Assembly: GCA_030272585.1 (NCBI GenBank)
Contig: BSYQ01000013.1
Coordinates: 1,798,001-1,862,000, forward strand
Length of the DNA stretch: 64,000 nt
Source: Bryopsis sp. KO-2023
Lineage: Eukaryota; Chlorophyta; Ulvophyceae; Bryopsidales; Bryopsidaceae
Direction of reading: 5' to 3'
Shown piece by piece: positions 25,501 through 36,711 of the stretch. Position numbers and translations under genes: made by a program. The notes below the pieces were generated by a model. The model was not told where the DNA came from. It was given only the letters and a program-made list of their open reading frames with translations, and did no database searches. Positions within the stretch are counted from its first letter, which is position 1. Every line of letters begins with the position of its first letter.

Positions 25501-25618
25501 GGCTGAAGAAGAATCGCTGGTGGCGAATATCCCCCAGCCTCAACCAGCCAAGAGAGTGCAGGGGGTTATCCGGGGAGGTCGATGGGGTTCTGGTGCTCCC
25601 GGTGCTAAACCAATGTAA
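19555..25618 (+). CDS. RBM5/RBM10/SUA-like splicing regulator (RS, RRM, zinc finger, RRM, OCRE)
   Basis: Recognised exons: 19555-19627, 19909-20130, 20605-20642, 20808-20933, 21252-21376, 21821-21869, 22141-22223, 22493-22674, 23048-23164, 23479-23629, 23982-24246, 24566-24921 and 25295-25618. They encode about 702 residues and the phases agree. In order: an RS-rich region, an Asp/Tyr/Arg-rich stretch, RRM1 (SVIYLKGVP, GFAFVDF), a RanBP2-type zinc finger (WVCNMCGAVNFARR with CYQC), RRM2 (GFAFVHF), then an OCRE aromatic repeat (YYYHSGTGFYFD, NTGMYFD, QQWLMYD). This order matches RBM5/RBM10 and plant SUPPRESSOR OF ABI3-5, nuclear factors that control alternative splicing at the early spliceosome. 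The usual C-terminal G-patch is absent: the protein ends in a Gly/Arg-rich tail at 25618. The initiator exon is unresolved. An RS-like frame at 19670-19735 might be an alternative exon. Confidence 0.88.
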
Positions 25619-28254
25619 AAAGAGTTTTGATCGTGTGTTTTTTGTCATGTTTTTTTTTTTTCTCGAGTGGGGCGTAGAGGTGGAGGGGAAAACTGTACAA
25701 TGGAATTGAATCCTTCCAGTATCTGGGTAATATCTTTGGGGTGTCCGGGACGAGGGGTGTGTGTGTGTGTGGATATATTGGGATTTGGAGTTTGGTTGAT
25801 TTCGTCTTGGATTAGTTTATTTTTAGAGTGAAGAGGGATTGTGTGCCGTTGTTTTTGTGTGGATGGGTGTATGGAACGGGAAATGGGGGTTGGGGGGGGG
25901 GGGGTGGAGGACTTTGTGAAATGGAAAAATTCACGTATTCTCTGCCTGGGACATTGTAATCATGGATTTCAATTTTTCATTAGATTCTTGTATGTTTCTG
26001 CTTGGGGGGAGAGGTCTTGTGAGTCGACAACACGGAGTACAAAAGCAAGGAATTGGAGCATGTGATGATGGTTGTACCAAATATCTACGAATCATGAAAC
26101 CTGCCCTGCCGGCGCGTACGATACTGAAGCACTTAGAACGTGCATTCACGGAATATCATTTCCGTGGCGGTAATGCTTTTAGCTTTTTGGGAAATTGGTA
26201 AGGAGAGTTTATGGAGCTTTTGCCAGCGGAGTGCCACTCAGAACTGATGAAGAAGGTGGTGGTGGGAGTTTTCTGATTAGAAACTCTTAACACACAAAGT
26301 CCAAAAAGCGTTTGTGGCTTGACATTGAGGCTTGAAGTACCCATCGGTGGTATAAAAAATAAACAAGTTGGCTGTTACAGTCGCAAAACCTTTCTTGTAG
26401 GAGCTGTCTTGTCTCTCGCAACTCCCATTTTTATTTCATTTTTATTTCCGTCCACTGTATTGTGTATGGTGTAGTGTGAAACATCCATGTAATGGATGTT
26501 CAGACAGGTTGAAGGAGGCTGATGAGCCAGACGAGGGAGGCTGAGTAAGCTTTTGTGAATTGCAGGAAACAAAACCAGTTTTGGAACCAAGAGGAGTTAG
26601 TCTCTTTTTCGACAAGAGCCTTGTCGCTTTCAACACCCGGCCCAGAGAGTAGAAGGAAGGAAAGAGTTCTTGGAGAAAAAAGAGGTGCTGAGGCGTGGTG
26701 ATACCAGTTTAGGAATGAGGGTTTTTTCAGAGTAACTCAGAAAGAAAAATGTGCAAAGAAAGGACAACAAAAAAACAAAAAAAAACACTGGACAATGGAC
26801 AAGAAGAAAATAACAATGGACTAGAAAAATTATGTGGGAGTTTCAGTGGACAAGATGAGACCATGTAATTTTCTTGAGCAGTAAAGTTGAGTAAACGTCC
26901 GCTGGACATGATTTTTGTAAGTGTATATTAAGACAGTAAAGTAATAGCACAAGCTGGCAAGCCAGACGAACTGGTGGATGGCCTAGTTTAAGCTCAGCAA
27001 GACACTTGCCAACGCTAAGACTCAGTAAACCTTATTGATTCACTCATTCCTCTGTTTATGCTTCCTGACTATCGATCAGAAAACACCATTTTTGCGTGGG
27101 GAAAACATTAGACAACATCAGTTTTGCGTGGGGAAAACATCGGTGCTCCAAGAAGCCAAAACAAGATCGACCAATGAGAAATGATTGTGGATACAGTCCT
27201 TGGTTAGTTGATTCGAATGAGACAGCAATTCGTGGGGGATTATTTTTTGCCAGTTGTATTAGTTTTTTTCGAAAAAAACGAAAAAGAAAGTGATGTTGCT
27301 TTTATATTTAACAAAGGAGAATCGGGATTGATGACTGAGCGTCGAACACTCGTCGCGGGGCTAAGTTGGATTTGGCTTTGCCTTTTTCCGTTCAAGCCAG
27401 TCGCAACCTGTCCAAGCCTGACTGGTATTTTATTTTCGTTCCAAATGATTTAATAGAGAGGAAGAGAACGAAGGGGGTCTGATTGGAGAATGTATGGGCT
27501 GGTTGAAATCCAGGTATTCTTGATTCTATTTTCTGTTCTTTTTTCTATTGTTTTTTACTTGATGATTTTTCTATTCATTAACCGTGACTTTTTCGCTAAC
27601 CGTGATTTAATTTGACTATTTTTTTGGATTATCGGCTTATTGTGTGGTGACAGTTACAGAGACAGTATAAATGCCGTGCAATTATCCTTGTAACATCCTT
27701 CTTCTGTGGAACATTGAGTTGTCATAGTTTAGCGTGGGGAGCAACAATTGGCTATAACCCAAAAACGATCAATTGAGCAGCCAAATTTTTGACTCCTTGT
27801 TTCCGAGCGCAGAGCTGAATGATTTCGAGAATTCTGAAACTTGCTTGAGTAAAGGTAGAAGGAATGCGGTTAGGCTGGAGGAGATTGTCAGCGAATGGTC
27901 GATGCCAGAAAAGCAGCAAAGTGGATATTTAACCTTGCTTTTCGAAATATTTACGTCGGCTGCTTGAATTGCGATTGCGTACTGAGGAGCGGTTTTTTTT
28001 GCCAACTGGTAAGGGTTGATGCTCAAAACATTGCGACGAAGGAAAAACAAGTGGTTAACAGTTGTTTATCTTTTATTTTTCTTTTCGAAACGTGATCGAA
28101 TGGGCTATTAGAACTGATGATCAGAGAAAACACTTGGATTAATATACTGGTGAACACTTGTGCAAAAAACGGTCATTTTGACTGACTTAACTGAATTATT
28201 CTCTTGTAACACACCGATTCACTGAGCTATATCCCCACGCTCACGAAAAAAGAA

Positions 28255-28340
28255 CAGGTGTTGGTTGAATATTCAATAAAAGAAAAGCAGACGTTGGTTG
28301 TATATATTTAACAAAAGAAAAACAGATGTTGGTTATAGAT
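28255..28340. repeat. 33-35 bp imperfect tandem repeat
   Basis: Three partial copies start at about 28255, 28288 and 28323. Each opens with a CAGRYGTTGGTT-like segment and ends in AAAAGAAAA. The last copy is incomplete. Confidence 0.65.
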
Positions 28341-29930
28341 TCAGCCTAAAAAACAGTAGAGCTCAAACAATTTATGGAAAGGTAGAAAAGAAAACGCCCA
28401 TCCCGTTCCACGGAAATACGATGCAGGCTGTCTCACAGAAAAGAAGAACAATAACAACAACAAAACTGAATTGGCCGAATTCGAAACCTGGTGACCTGCC
28501 AGCCCTGAATAGGAAAACATATGAAAGAAAAAACATACATATGTGTTGGGCAGTCCTTTCTTTCGGAACAAATTCTTTTGCAACAAGATGGAACAAATTA
28601 TATCAGGACGTCGCTCTTGATCGACGCGTGCGGAAAAGAAGGCAATGGAGTCTTTCAAAACAGTGTTTATTTTAATGGCAATAAATCAGCAGTTGGGGGA
28701 AGCGCCTTTGATTTTTAGAACATGTGTTTCAGTTTTTTGGAGCAGATATTACCTTAATATAAATTTGCATCAACATGTCCAACATTTTTTCTTTTTTTTT
28801 TTCAGAATCTTTGATCAACAATGCTTTGACATTGTAAGCGTTTAGACTGTTTCTGTGAATTGTCATTTTGGCCGATGTGGATGAGAAGCAAAGGAAATCG
28901 TAAGCATAAACTTTGATATTTTTTTTTTCCTTCAAAATTGATGTGTCATATATATACAGCTGCAGTTTTGCAATTTTGTGAATGGTATGGAGATGTGAAG
29001 CGCGCTGTCAGAGTCTGACAGGAAGACAGGTATGTATTATGTAAAAGAGTTAGACGAGGGGGAGTTTGCAAGTCAGTATGACAGACTCATGGGAGTTCCA
29101 CCAGTCTGAACTCTCTCTCCCACATTTAGTTTATTGCTGGTCTAGAAGTTTTTGCAACGTTTTTTTGTCCAAGTGCTTGATTGAACGATTCTTTGGTTTT
29201 TGATTTCCCAAGTGATTGGGAAGTCTGTTTGTTGGTGACCTTAACGAGATCGGGGGGTGGCTTTCCGCCACGTCCGAGGGAGTGCAAAGGAAAATGATTT
29301 TCGACGCAGAATGGATTTGACACTAGGATGGGAATGCACTTTGGAGTAAGATGTAACACACAAGTTGGGCTGGATTCACTCCACCACTTACCTTTTGGTA
29401 TAAATCGTGGGGGTCGGGCTGATTTGGACCCCACCCTCCCACAGAGAAACAACAACGAAAATCCAAACTGCACTCGCGAACTCATATGCTCTGGGGAAGA
29501 AACAGCATCTATAGATGTTGTAGCTACAACCCAAACCTCATACATTTGAAGAAACGAACCGATTTTTGGAAGAGCAACGTCTTCAACCGACTTTATTAGA
29601 ACGATGAAACGGATGGGTCACAAAAAAATTGAGTCAGGGATTCCAGTGGGACTGGGGTGCTAGAACGGAGAGGACCACTGAGGCGAAAGATTGGTTGCGT
29701 AGACTCCGCCAGCAGAGGATTCTGGGTGGAGACGCGTCCGGTTTTTTCCCGATAACTTTCGATCGGGACGTCGGATTGGGTCGGGAATCGGACAACCCTT
29801 GCCTGGGAACACTGCTGGAAAAATCTTGACACGGACGGCAACGAGGTTCCACTGGATTTAGCAGTCCCACCTGTCACTCTTGTTGTTCCATCTGATCCAA
29901 CCCTTGTAAACGACAAACGCTCCAGTAATC

Positions 29931-30029
29931 CCTCGTACCCTTGGACTCGAGGTTGAGCGCGGATTATCAACGGCGTACCTGTTGATTCCTCGTACCCTTA
30001 GACTTGAGGTTGAGTGCCGATTATCAATG
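29931..30029. repeat. direct repeat upstream of the first amine oxidase gene
   Basis: Two copies of about 43 bp (29931-29973 and 29988-30029), each running from CCTCGTACCCTT through GAGGTTGAG to GATTATCAA. They lie about 120-215 bp before the start codon at 30146, where they could affect expression. That role is speculative. I did not see them upstream of the second paralogue. Confidence 0.75.
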
Positions 30030-30145
30030 GCTTATCCCCGTCTGCTGTTCACAGTCTTAAGCACCCTCCCTCCCCCCTCACACCAGACAGTCCCCACCGC
30101 CGTTTGTTTTTGTTAGGAGGGAACAAGTTTCACTAAGCGAGCGTG

Positions 30146-31585
30146 ATGTTTCCGACTCGCCACCACTGTCAAGCTCTTCTCGGGCTTGCGCTTGGAGCCC
30201 TGATCGCAACGACGTTCAACGATGTTTTCGTCGCAGCAGGGGACCCAGGGAACTGCCAATGGATGGAAGAAGTGGACGTCGCGATCGTCGGCGCAGGAGT
30301 TGCTGGTTTGATGGCAGCATACAAACTGGAAGAAGCAGGGTACAGCGTTAAAGTACTGGAAGCACGGAACAGGATCTGTGGACGACTCGAGAACCAGCCC
30401 GTTGGCGACACTGGCTACGTTGTTGAAGGTGGAGGCCAGTGGGTTGGGCCGACACAAGATCGAGTTCTGGCTTTGATTGATACTTTGGGGCTGGAGACTT
30501 TCAAGACCCACTTGACAGGATCTGGCAGGGTGCGCACGGGAGATGCAGTGACGCCTTTCGACGTCGACATCAACCAGGAAGATCCCGAACGAGATGCGCT
30601 GAGCGCGCAGCTGGATGAACTCGCGGCGAAAGTACCGCTCGACAAGCCGTGGGAAGCACCGAACGCGGAGGAGCTCGACGCGATGACGTTCGGGGATTGG
30701 GTGAAGGAGAACGTCAACACTACTGGTGGGGAGATGCTCATCAATGGCCTCTTGAACTCGGCGCTTATCGAACCAGACGCGAGCAAAGTGTCGATGCTGT
30801 TCATGCTGTATTGGCTGCGCTCCTTGGGTGGTGCGAAGATAACGACGGCGTTCCACGGAGGTGCCCAGGACTCGCGGGTGGTTGGAGGTACTGGAGCCAT
30901 TTGCGACTCGCTTATGAAACGATTAGGTGACGAGACTGTTCTGCTCGACACCCCTGTGACGGACATTATCCGCAAAAGGAACGGTGCTGTGGTGGAGTCG
31001 GCAAAAGTTATCGTGAAAGCGAAGAGGGTGGTTTTGACGTGTCAGCCGCAGACGTGCGGAAAGATCGAGTTCTACCCAGGCCTGCCGGCTGAGAGAATAA
31101 AACTGCAAGATGCTCTGCAGAAGCAAAAGCCCATCCCCAGCTCCACCAAACTGCACTTCGTGTATGAGACTCCGTTTTGGCGCGATGATGGGTTGTCTGG
31201 CTTCTCGTTGAGCACCATCACAGGCCTCTGCGTCGACAACTCGCCACCGGATGGGAAGATCGGGGTGATCATGTGTTTTGGAAGCGCGGATTCGGAACTG
31301 GAGGAGAAAGACTACTTGGAGGAGTTCGCGGTGTTGTACGGACCGAAGGCGTGGGACCTCAAAAGCAGGATCGTGAAAGACTGGAGCAAGGATGCGGAGT
31401 GGACGGCGACGTGCGTTACCAGCGTTCCTCCTGGAGTTATGACTTCGTCGTGGAAGACGATCAGGGAGCCCATTGGTGTCTTGCATTTCGCGGGCGGAGA
31501 AACCAGCCAAGTTTGGATGGGTTACATTGACGGAGCAGTGCGATCTGCAGAGATAGTAGCTGAAGAAATCGCCAGTCTTCTTTGA
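30146..31585 (+). CDS. secreted-type flavin monoamine/polyamine oxidase, copy 1 (intronless)
   Basis: A single exon of 479 residues. After a signal-peptide-like hydrophobic start (LLGLALGALIATTF) comes the FAD dinucleotide fold VAIVGAGVAGLMAAYKLEEAGYSVKVLEAR. The second flavin motif GGGQWVGPTQDRVLAL is typical of monoamine-oxidase-like enzymes. Further on are a Lys in the context TKLHFVYETPFWRDDGL and the C-terminal FAD-contact segment HFAGGETSQVWMGYIDGAV. The family oxidises primary amines or polyamines to aldehydes, releasing hydrogen peroxide and ammonia; the substrate here is not predictable. The usual GGR after the first fold is CGR. ATG 30146 is used; the GTG one codon upstream is not needed. 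It lacks introns in an otherwise intron-dense region, and a close paralogue lies at 36712. Confidence 0.9.
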   Translation: MFPTRHHCQALLGLALGALIATTFNDVFVAAGDPGNCQWMEEVDVAIVGAGVAGLMAAYKLEEAGYSVKVLEARNRICGRLENQPVGDTGYVVEGGGQWVGPTQDRVLALIDTLGLETFKTHLTGSGRVRTGDAVTPFDVDINQEDPERDALSAQLDELAAKVPLDKPWEAPNAEELDAMTFGDWVKENVNTTGGEMLINGLLNSALIEPDASKVSMLFMLYWLRSLGGAKITTAFHGGAQDSRVVGGTGAICDSLMKRLGDETVLLDTPVTDIIRKRNGAVVESAKVIVKAKRVVLTCQPQTCGKIEFYPGLPAERIKLQDALQKQKPIPSSTKLHFVYETPFWRDDGLSGFSLSTITGLCVDNSPPDGKIGVIMCFGSADSELEEKDYLEEFAVLYGPKAWDLKSRIVKDWSKDAEWTATCVTSVPPGVMTSSWKTIREPIGVLHFAGGETSQVWMGYIDGAVRSAEIVAEEIASLL

Positions 31586-33871
31586 GGATTTGGACGGTTT
31601 CGGTAATTTTTTTTTTCGTTGGATTGTGATATTTATGATTACTAATAATGGCAAATTTTTACAAGGAGCGGCTGATACTTGATTCCGAAGATATCGAGGA
31701 AAAGAACTTTTTACTGAACACAATTAAGAATTGAAGACTTCAACTACGATGTATTTGAATTTGCAGCAATATATATTTTTGAGTTTTCGCAGCATTATAT
31801 ATATATATATAGATATATTTTTTTTGAGTCGCTTGATGAAATCGAGCGTTGCATTAAGTAGATTCATAGGCATTATGCTTTTTTTTTTTAGGTGGGGGTG
31901 GGGAGGAGAAAAAAAATAAGTAAGGAAACTGTGAAGGGGTGGATTTTGTATTTCCTCTGCTCCACTTTTTGATTATAGAAGAAGCGCTTTCGGAGAGAGA
32001 GATGATTGGTCAGGATTTTGGTTAGGCAAGATTGATTATAATTGAACAAACTGTGCAAACGAACCTTTATTGAATTTGATGGGCTTTTACGATATATACA
32101 ATGTAATACTGATTTGATTTGATGGTGAACTTCTTTTGCCTCCTGGATTTTTTCCTCTCTGTGGTTCATATTTTTATAAACTGGCTCCCCTCTTTCGAGA
32201 AGTTTGTTTTGTTTTTTTTCCCCTCTTTTTGTCAATATCCATGACTTTGCAGCAACCACTTGCCCCTCTCGGAACTGATATATGTATACATGCTGTTTTC
32301 TCATCTGTACAAGGCAATCCAAAATATATTGATAATATATTAAATATATTAAATAATAAGAATACTAATTCAATAAATACTAAAATTGATTCCACACTCA
32401 AAGCCAACGGTTCTGAGAACAATCTGTTGGATAATGAACAGCGGACATTTTACTTGTTATATTTTTCTTTTGTTAAGGAAAAGCAACGGAGTATCATGCT
32501 CCCTGGAATCAGGCACCATCATGGATTCTGGAAGCGATTGCAGAACTTTGTTGCGTTTTGTGTGAGAGGAATCATGCGGATGGATGGAGGTGGCACGCCT
32601 GTCATACAGTCATACAGCCTGTCATATAGTCGGCGCCAGACAGTGGGCTTCTCCTGTCATGTCGTTCCTTTCACCGATCAATTTTATGGACACTTTCTTC
32701 TTTCAAACAAAACACAGTTTACTGGACACAGTCTCTGGAAACCTGGAGGATTTGATTCATTGCTTTTTCACACAAACAACAGACTGTTTCATGGTTCCTC
32801 CACACAAATACATACAAAACCCACTAGAATGGGCTTAGAGGTCAGAATTATTACTAGAAGAGGTAGGATAGTAAAGGAAGGAAGTGAACTCATAAACGGA
32901 CGGAATTTTTAGGAAAGATGACCTTGTTTCATATTAGTTAACAAGTGTAAAAACTTTGAGACAGTTGATGCTAAGTATATTGAGACATGTCTCAATACTC
33001 AATACTCAATACTGTACAGTAGCTGCTTTGTTGTAGTCGAGATGTTTTCAATGATGCACAGTCAAATATGCATTGGGCAGAGATATCGTTCCTGTCACTG
33101 TTGAGTTTGTTTCGAAGTTCAAAACGTAGAATAAAAAAAATTATGATTCCATGTCGCAAGTCGTCCTGCCCTTAAGGGAAGCTTCAAGAGAAATAAAACA
33201 AGAACAAACAAAAGATGCCATCCCATTCGAATGTACAAAACTGGCCCCCGCTGCGTAGCTAAACAACAAGACTTCTCTTCACCCCAAACTACAAACAGTG
33301 CTCGGTACAGATTTCGAAATCGTCCTCTTCAAAGAACTGCCGTGTTTCTCGTCAGAACCCAGCTTTCCGCCGCTCGTTTCTTTTCCAGAAATCTATTGTA
33401 TGCCCCCACGCTCAGCTTTATGGACCCTGCAACACGGACAGTTGAACATGAATTATCACGTCCACAACCACACGCATTGATTCGAGCTGGCGTTGGTGGT
33501 TCTCGTTGGAATGGGAAAACACATGTGTGGTTTTCGACCGTCCCAATATGTTACCTGAATCTCGCATAGCAGGGACCTCTTTGGATGGTTTCGACCTACA
33601 ATTCCAGTGAGTGAAAATATCTCTTGCACCTTCTTCTCCTGGGTTTCACAAAGGCAGTAAAATCAGCACCATTCGCTTTTTGGAACTGTGAGGTTGGCGA
33701 CCATCATGTCATATTGGCGTACCCCTGGCTGTGACTGGACAAGACGAGCTTTGCCGGAATTGGACGCCATCTTTAGGGAAAGACAACTTCTTGATCTCGG
33801 AACCGAAAACAGACTTTCGGATGGCTTCAGTCCATCCAGGAGGGGGGGGGAAATTGCTTGCACAAGATGGA
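31586..33871. other. intergenic, no recognised gene
   Basis: A 258-codon plus-strand frame (32136-32912) is open but begins at a non-ATG codon, is AT-rich at its start and matches no family I know. TA-rich microsatellite patches lie near 31770-31820 and 32330-32400. Confidence 0.4.
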
Positions 33872-34803
33872 CTACAATCGACATCCTGGTCCCCCGAGTG
33901 TCCTTTTGCGCTTCTTATTCTGGCACATTCCTGAAATCCGATTTCCCCTTTTAAGCAGAATCGACTTGATTTGGTGACGGTGTACTGTCAGCCACATATC
34001 AGCAAACTGAGAAGTCTCCCAGAGTCTAGCGTAACCCACCTCATACACCCCTTGCTCTAATTTTGAGAATATTGGCACTTTCTCGTTGAAGCGCGGGTCG
34101 TAAGGAAGGCTGCGCTTTCCAAAAACGATCAATGAAGACTGGATACCACCTCCGATGATCTCCTGGGCTCGTCGACGTTCTTGATTGGTAATAACGTGGT
34201 GGTCTAACACCCTGACCGACGGCAACTCATGGATAACGAGCAGCCGATAGTCTGGTTCTTCACAGCATGGGTTCCCCTGTGAAAATGTATTCGAAAGCTG
34301 AAACACATGTCGACGACTTCGCATTCACGCAAGAGATGTAAGTTTTTCACGATATGGAAAACGAATCTTCCTAACGAGGGCTTATTTTGCCTCACCTGCA
34401 GATTCAGGTGCGTCAGGAAACTGAAGCTCTTGAGATGGCATATCATTTTGTCCAAGTCGCGCAGCTCATTTCTGGAAAGGTCCAGTACTTCCAAAAACTT
34501 GAAGTATCGAAGGCTCCCCTTGAGACTGCAAATCGCATTGTCCTACATCACGTTCCGACTTCTCTGAGCTTGTGTCGATTCAACTGATCGTATATAGGAT
34601 ACACGACGCGCGTCCCCAGTCTACCAAAAAGATGTTTTTTCGACGCACCTGTGCATATAGGACCTTAATCCTGAAGTTTTTCCCAAGATTAGTGATGAAC
34701 TTGAGCCTGTTGTTGTTAATCCATAGCACCTCAAGATTCACGAGAGAATGAAAACCACTCAAATGCTCCAAACCCAATGATCCCATGTACAACTCCGTGC
34801 AGT
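33872..34803 (-). CDS. LRRC72-like leucine-rich repeat protein (partial model)
   Basis: Exons recognised on the minus strand: 34803-34649, 34542-34396 and 34276-34040, all in phase. The last may read on to a stop at 33872 or splice onward. Leucine-rich repeats appear as CTELYMGSLGLEHLSGF, LEVLWINNNRLKFI, LEVLDLSRNELRDLDK and LTHLNLQGNPCC. The cap-like segment YRLLVIHELPSVRVLDHHVI and then TNQERRRAQEII follow, as in LRRC72 and related SDS22-type axonemal proteins. The family is associated with cilia, which suggests that the organism makes flagella. The 5' exon is not resolved: a phase-1 donor after an ATG at 35027 (MPKRRRH) would fit but is weak. The gene lies on the opposite strand between the two amine oxidase paralogues. 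Confidence 0.72.
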
Positions 34804-36711
34804 CTGAGAACAATCCACACAAAAAACACCTATCATGCCTTGGAAACGAAAAAAAAAAATAAAACGACAGATGCGTCGATTGGCGTCGCGGGATATCGTT
34901 CACATGTAGATTTTTTCCTTGCAAGAATTTGGAACTAGAGGGCGTGGATGCTATGAAAAACTTCGCAGAAAACGATCTCTTGAAGAATCTGTGTGGAAAG
35001 TTCACAGTGGCGGCGGCGCTTTGGCATTGGCACGCTCAGGTCTAGAAATGTTAGCTGGGAGGGAACTTGAAATCGTTGATAAGCTGAGAAATGTTCGAGG
35101 GTGCGTAAAGATCGCAAGCAACTGCACGGCGTTGGCGTGGTATTAAGATTGTCCCTTTCCACAAAGGAGCGGTCCTCGTCACTTGAGAAAGTGCCGAAAC
35201 CCAAGACTAGCAAATCACAGCCAGGCGATTCTCGGTGGCTCTTAAATCGAAAAACTCTTCAGTCCAAATGATGCACTTTCTCTTAGACCCATTGAAGGTT
35301 TTTGGTTTCGCGTTGGCCTTGTTCAGTAGAACTTGGCTTTTGTGGGGATAAGTACTGGGGAGTCTATATCTTTTGCCCTTCTATCGAACAACGCAGTGTT
35401 TTCTGAACATGGATCTGCTGAACGAAAAGAAACCGAGCCGACGCAACCAGTCCACGAATGTGCACCCCAGCACAGCACACCATTTGCCAACACTGGTTGA
35501 CGGTCAGAACATAGTCAACTCTGAAAACTCACTCTTGACATGTTTCATGTTTTTCCCCTCCCCGGGCACCCTCTGCAGAGGACTCGTGATCGTTTGAGGC
35601 TCCATTATCAAAACCACAGTAGATGCTAGCTGGAAAACGAGCGGTTTTGTTTCCCGAAGTAAACAGAGCTTCCTTCGTGATCAATTGTTTATATCCACGA
35701 AAAGAAGCTTGGCTCGATAAAATTTCTGGTGTGGAGTGAAAAATAGTGTCGGTTGTGGTTTTTGTCAAGCATGACCACAACTTGGGCGTCTCCGTGTGGG
35801 GCCCACATATGTACATACTTTTGGTTTTGTTTCAACGGAGATAGCACCTCACGGTCCGAAGAATAGCTTGCATTAAGCAAACATATTTGTGCAATGGAGG
35901 AGGATTCTCCAGCCATAAATTGTTTTTGCTTTCTTTTCCTTGAATAAGATTAGTTTGTACCCTGGAAGGAAATCAAGGTCGCTTGCCAAGTCCATGGAAC
36001 TTGAACCTGAGATAAACGTCGTTTCCATTTCGGGTTGCCTCTGCTGTGGAAAGCTTGCATGTCGCACTATCGTGGCTGCCACTGCTTAATGTTCGCCTCG
36101 AGCTTTTGCGGACCAAGCTCCAAATACCGCCACTGTGCATTGTTGAAAATGTTCCGAGATATTTTTCTCGATTACTGTCTGGACCCGCAACACGAATTCT
36201 TCTCGTCTCGCAAGCCCAGTTTTCGCTCTAGTTCAGCGCTTCAAGGATATCAACTTCTGCGATATCGCCGACTTTGGTTTCGAAGGTTAATAATTTTACT
36301 GCGCACGCGCGTTGGCGCAGTCTTGCGGGCTCAGAGTTTTTCAGAGTTTTGTTTTCGGAAAGAAACTAGGTTCCGAAATGGTCAAGGGAACCAGCAAGCA
36401 TATTCATCTGGCAATGATGGACTCAAGTTTAAGTTAAGGTGCTGAAGTTATTGGGCTGGGCGCACAGACACCACTCGTCGCTGGTGATTTCGAGTACCCC
36501 ACCACTGGAAGCCGTCTGTTACGTCTCCCCCAACCCAACACCGTCCACCACACCACTGGAGATCCACGTGGACAGAATTACATGAAATCATGTGACGCTC
36601 AGTCAGGATGAGGATGAGGCCAGGGAGGGGGGGGGAATCCCCACTGAGGATGCTATCAAGAAGTACAAGAATTATCGTCTCTGTTCAGTTTTGCGAGAAG
36701 GGGAAAACGCG
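34804..36711. other. region upstream of the LRR gene and the second amine oxidase
   Basis: This should hold the missing 5' exon(s) of the LRRC72-like gene and the promoter of the second amine oxidase. Minus-strand frames at 34935-35213 and 35873-36082 could contain 5' exons, but neither can be joined confidently. Nothing else is recognised. Confidence 0.35.

Larger units (their letters stand above)
25619..30145. other. 4.5-kb stretch without a recognisable gene
   Basis: No open frame here matches a family or carries a convincing exon series. A near-tandem block around TTTTGCGTGGGGAAAACAT occurs twice at about 27089-27140. A 33-35 bp tandem repeat lies at 28255-28340 and a direct repeat at 29931-30029. 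The right end is the 5' flank of the first amine oxidase. Confidence 0.5.

Noticed and set aside
32136-32912. 258-codon plus-strand frame
   Set aside because: Starts at a non-ATG codon, begins with AT-rich low-complexity sequence, and has no family resemblance or splice-compatible neighbours.
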